This document shows positions 6,204 through 6,308 of a DNA stretch of 6,308 bases, one piece after another (within the stretch, counting starts at the first letter, position 1; every line of letters starts with the position of its first letter). The translations under genes and the position numbers were made by a program. The notes beneath the pieces are model-generated. The model did no database searches, was not told the origin of the DNA, and worked only from the letters and a program-made list of their open reading frames with translations. Origin of the DNA: Burkholderiales bacterium (GTDB lineage Bacteria > Pseudomonadota > Gammaproteobacteria > Burkholderiales > Casimicrobiaceae); contig JANXNO010000380.1 of NCBI GenBank assembly GCA_025354075.1, positions 1-6,308 of the forward strand, read 5' to 3'.

Positions 6204-6308
6204 TCAGCCTCCCGCTTTCTTGAGCTGCGCGGCTTTTTTTATCGCCATGCGCATCGCGGGATACGTGCCGCAGCGGCACAAGTTAGTGATCGCCGCGTCA
6301 ATATCCGC
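6204..6308 (-). CDS. [2Fe-2S] small subunit of the molybdenum hydroxylase, 3' end only (IorA-like)
   Basis: The - strand from the right edge encodes the last 34 residues of a [2Fe-2S] subunit, ending at TGA (6206-6204). The tail ADIDAAITNLCRCGTYPAMR carries the C-x-C pair and the CRCGTYP block typical of the C-terminal helical [2Fe-2S] domain of xanthine dehydrogenase-family small subunits, followed by a Lys-rich end. It passes electrons from the molybdenum site towards an external acceptor, such as a membrane cytochrome. Only two bases separate its stop from the ATG of the large subunit (TGA-TA-ATG), so the two are almost certainly co-transcribed and translationally coupled. The start, the N-terminal ferredoxin-like domain and its four cysteines lie outside the window. 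Confidence 0.87.
   Translation of the reverse strand, partial: ADIDAAITNLCRCGTYPAMRMAIKKAAQLKKAGG

Noticed and set aside
5498..6223. Long + strand open frame (241 codons) opposite the 5' part of the same gene
   Set aside because: Ser/Thr/Ala-rich low-information translation, antisense to conserved coding sequence, with no start signal of its own.

Overview
The window looks like an ordinary chromosomal segment of a moderately GC-rich proteobacterium. Betaproteobacteria (Burkholderiales-like) is the best guess. That rests on a betaproteobacterial-style ArgF sequence, a DUF3579-type protein beside it (a family I associate with arginine genes in that class), and an IorAB-type molybdenum hydroxylase. 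This is judgement from remembered family sequences, not from a search.

Layout, left to right. Positions 1-129 hold no identifiable gene; a short open frame there may be the tail of an upstream gene. A 336-residue membrane-anchored, cysteine-containing protein of unknown function lies on the + strand (130-1140). A DUF3579-like protein lies convergent to it on the - strand (1228-1635). From a 118-bp divergent spacer, argF (ornithine carbamoyltransferase) runs rightwards (1754-2718), but its frame is broken at 2217-2221 by what looks like one missing T. After argF comes a compact inverted pair of REP-like hairpins (2727-2790), followed almost at once by rluA (2808-3431), a pseudouridine synthase for 23S rRNA and tRNA. 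An unrecognised 57-residue one-helix protein is at 3601-3774 on the + strand. A convergent spacer with hairpins (3775-3951) separates it from a - strand operon of two molybdenum hydroxylase subunits: the large molybdopterin-binding subunit (3952-6201) and the 3' end of the small [2Fe-2S] subunit (from 6204, running off the right edge).

Functionally the genes are mostly unrelated housekeeping or accessory units. argF would supply citrulline for arginine synthesis, and the DUF3579 gene may be linked to it by location only. rluA modifies RNA. The two right-hand genes form one electron-transferring hydroxylase/dehydrogenase, probably sited at or beyond the inner membrane. I see no phage, transposase, CRISPR, rRNA or tRNA, and nothing that amounts to a new multi-gene system. 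The points most worth a second look are the argF frame break, the REP doublet, the small membrane protein, and the symmetric element between argF and the DUF3579 gene.
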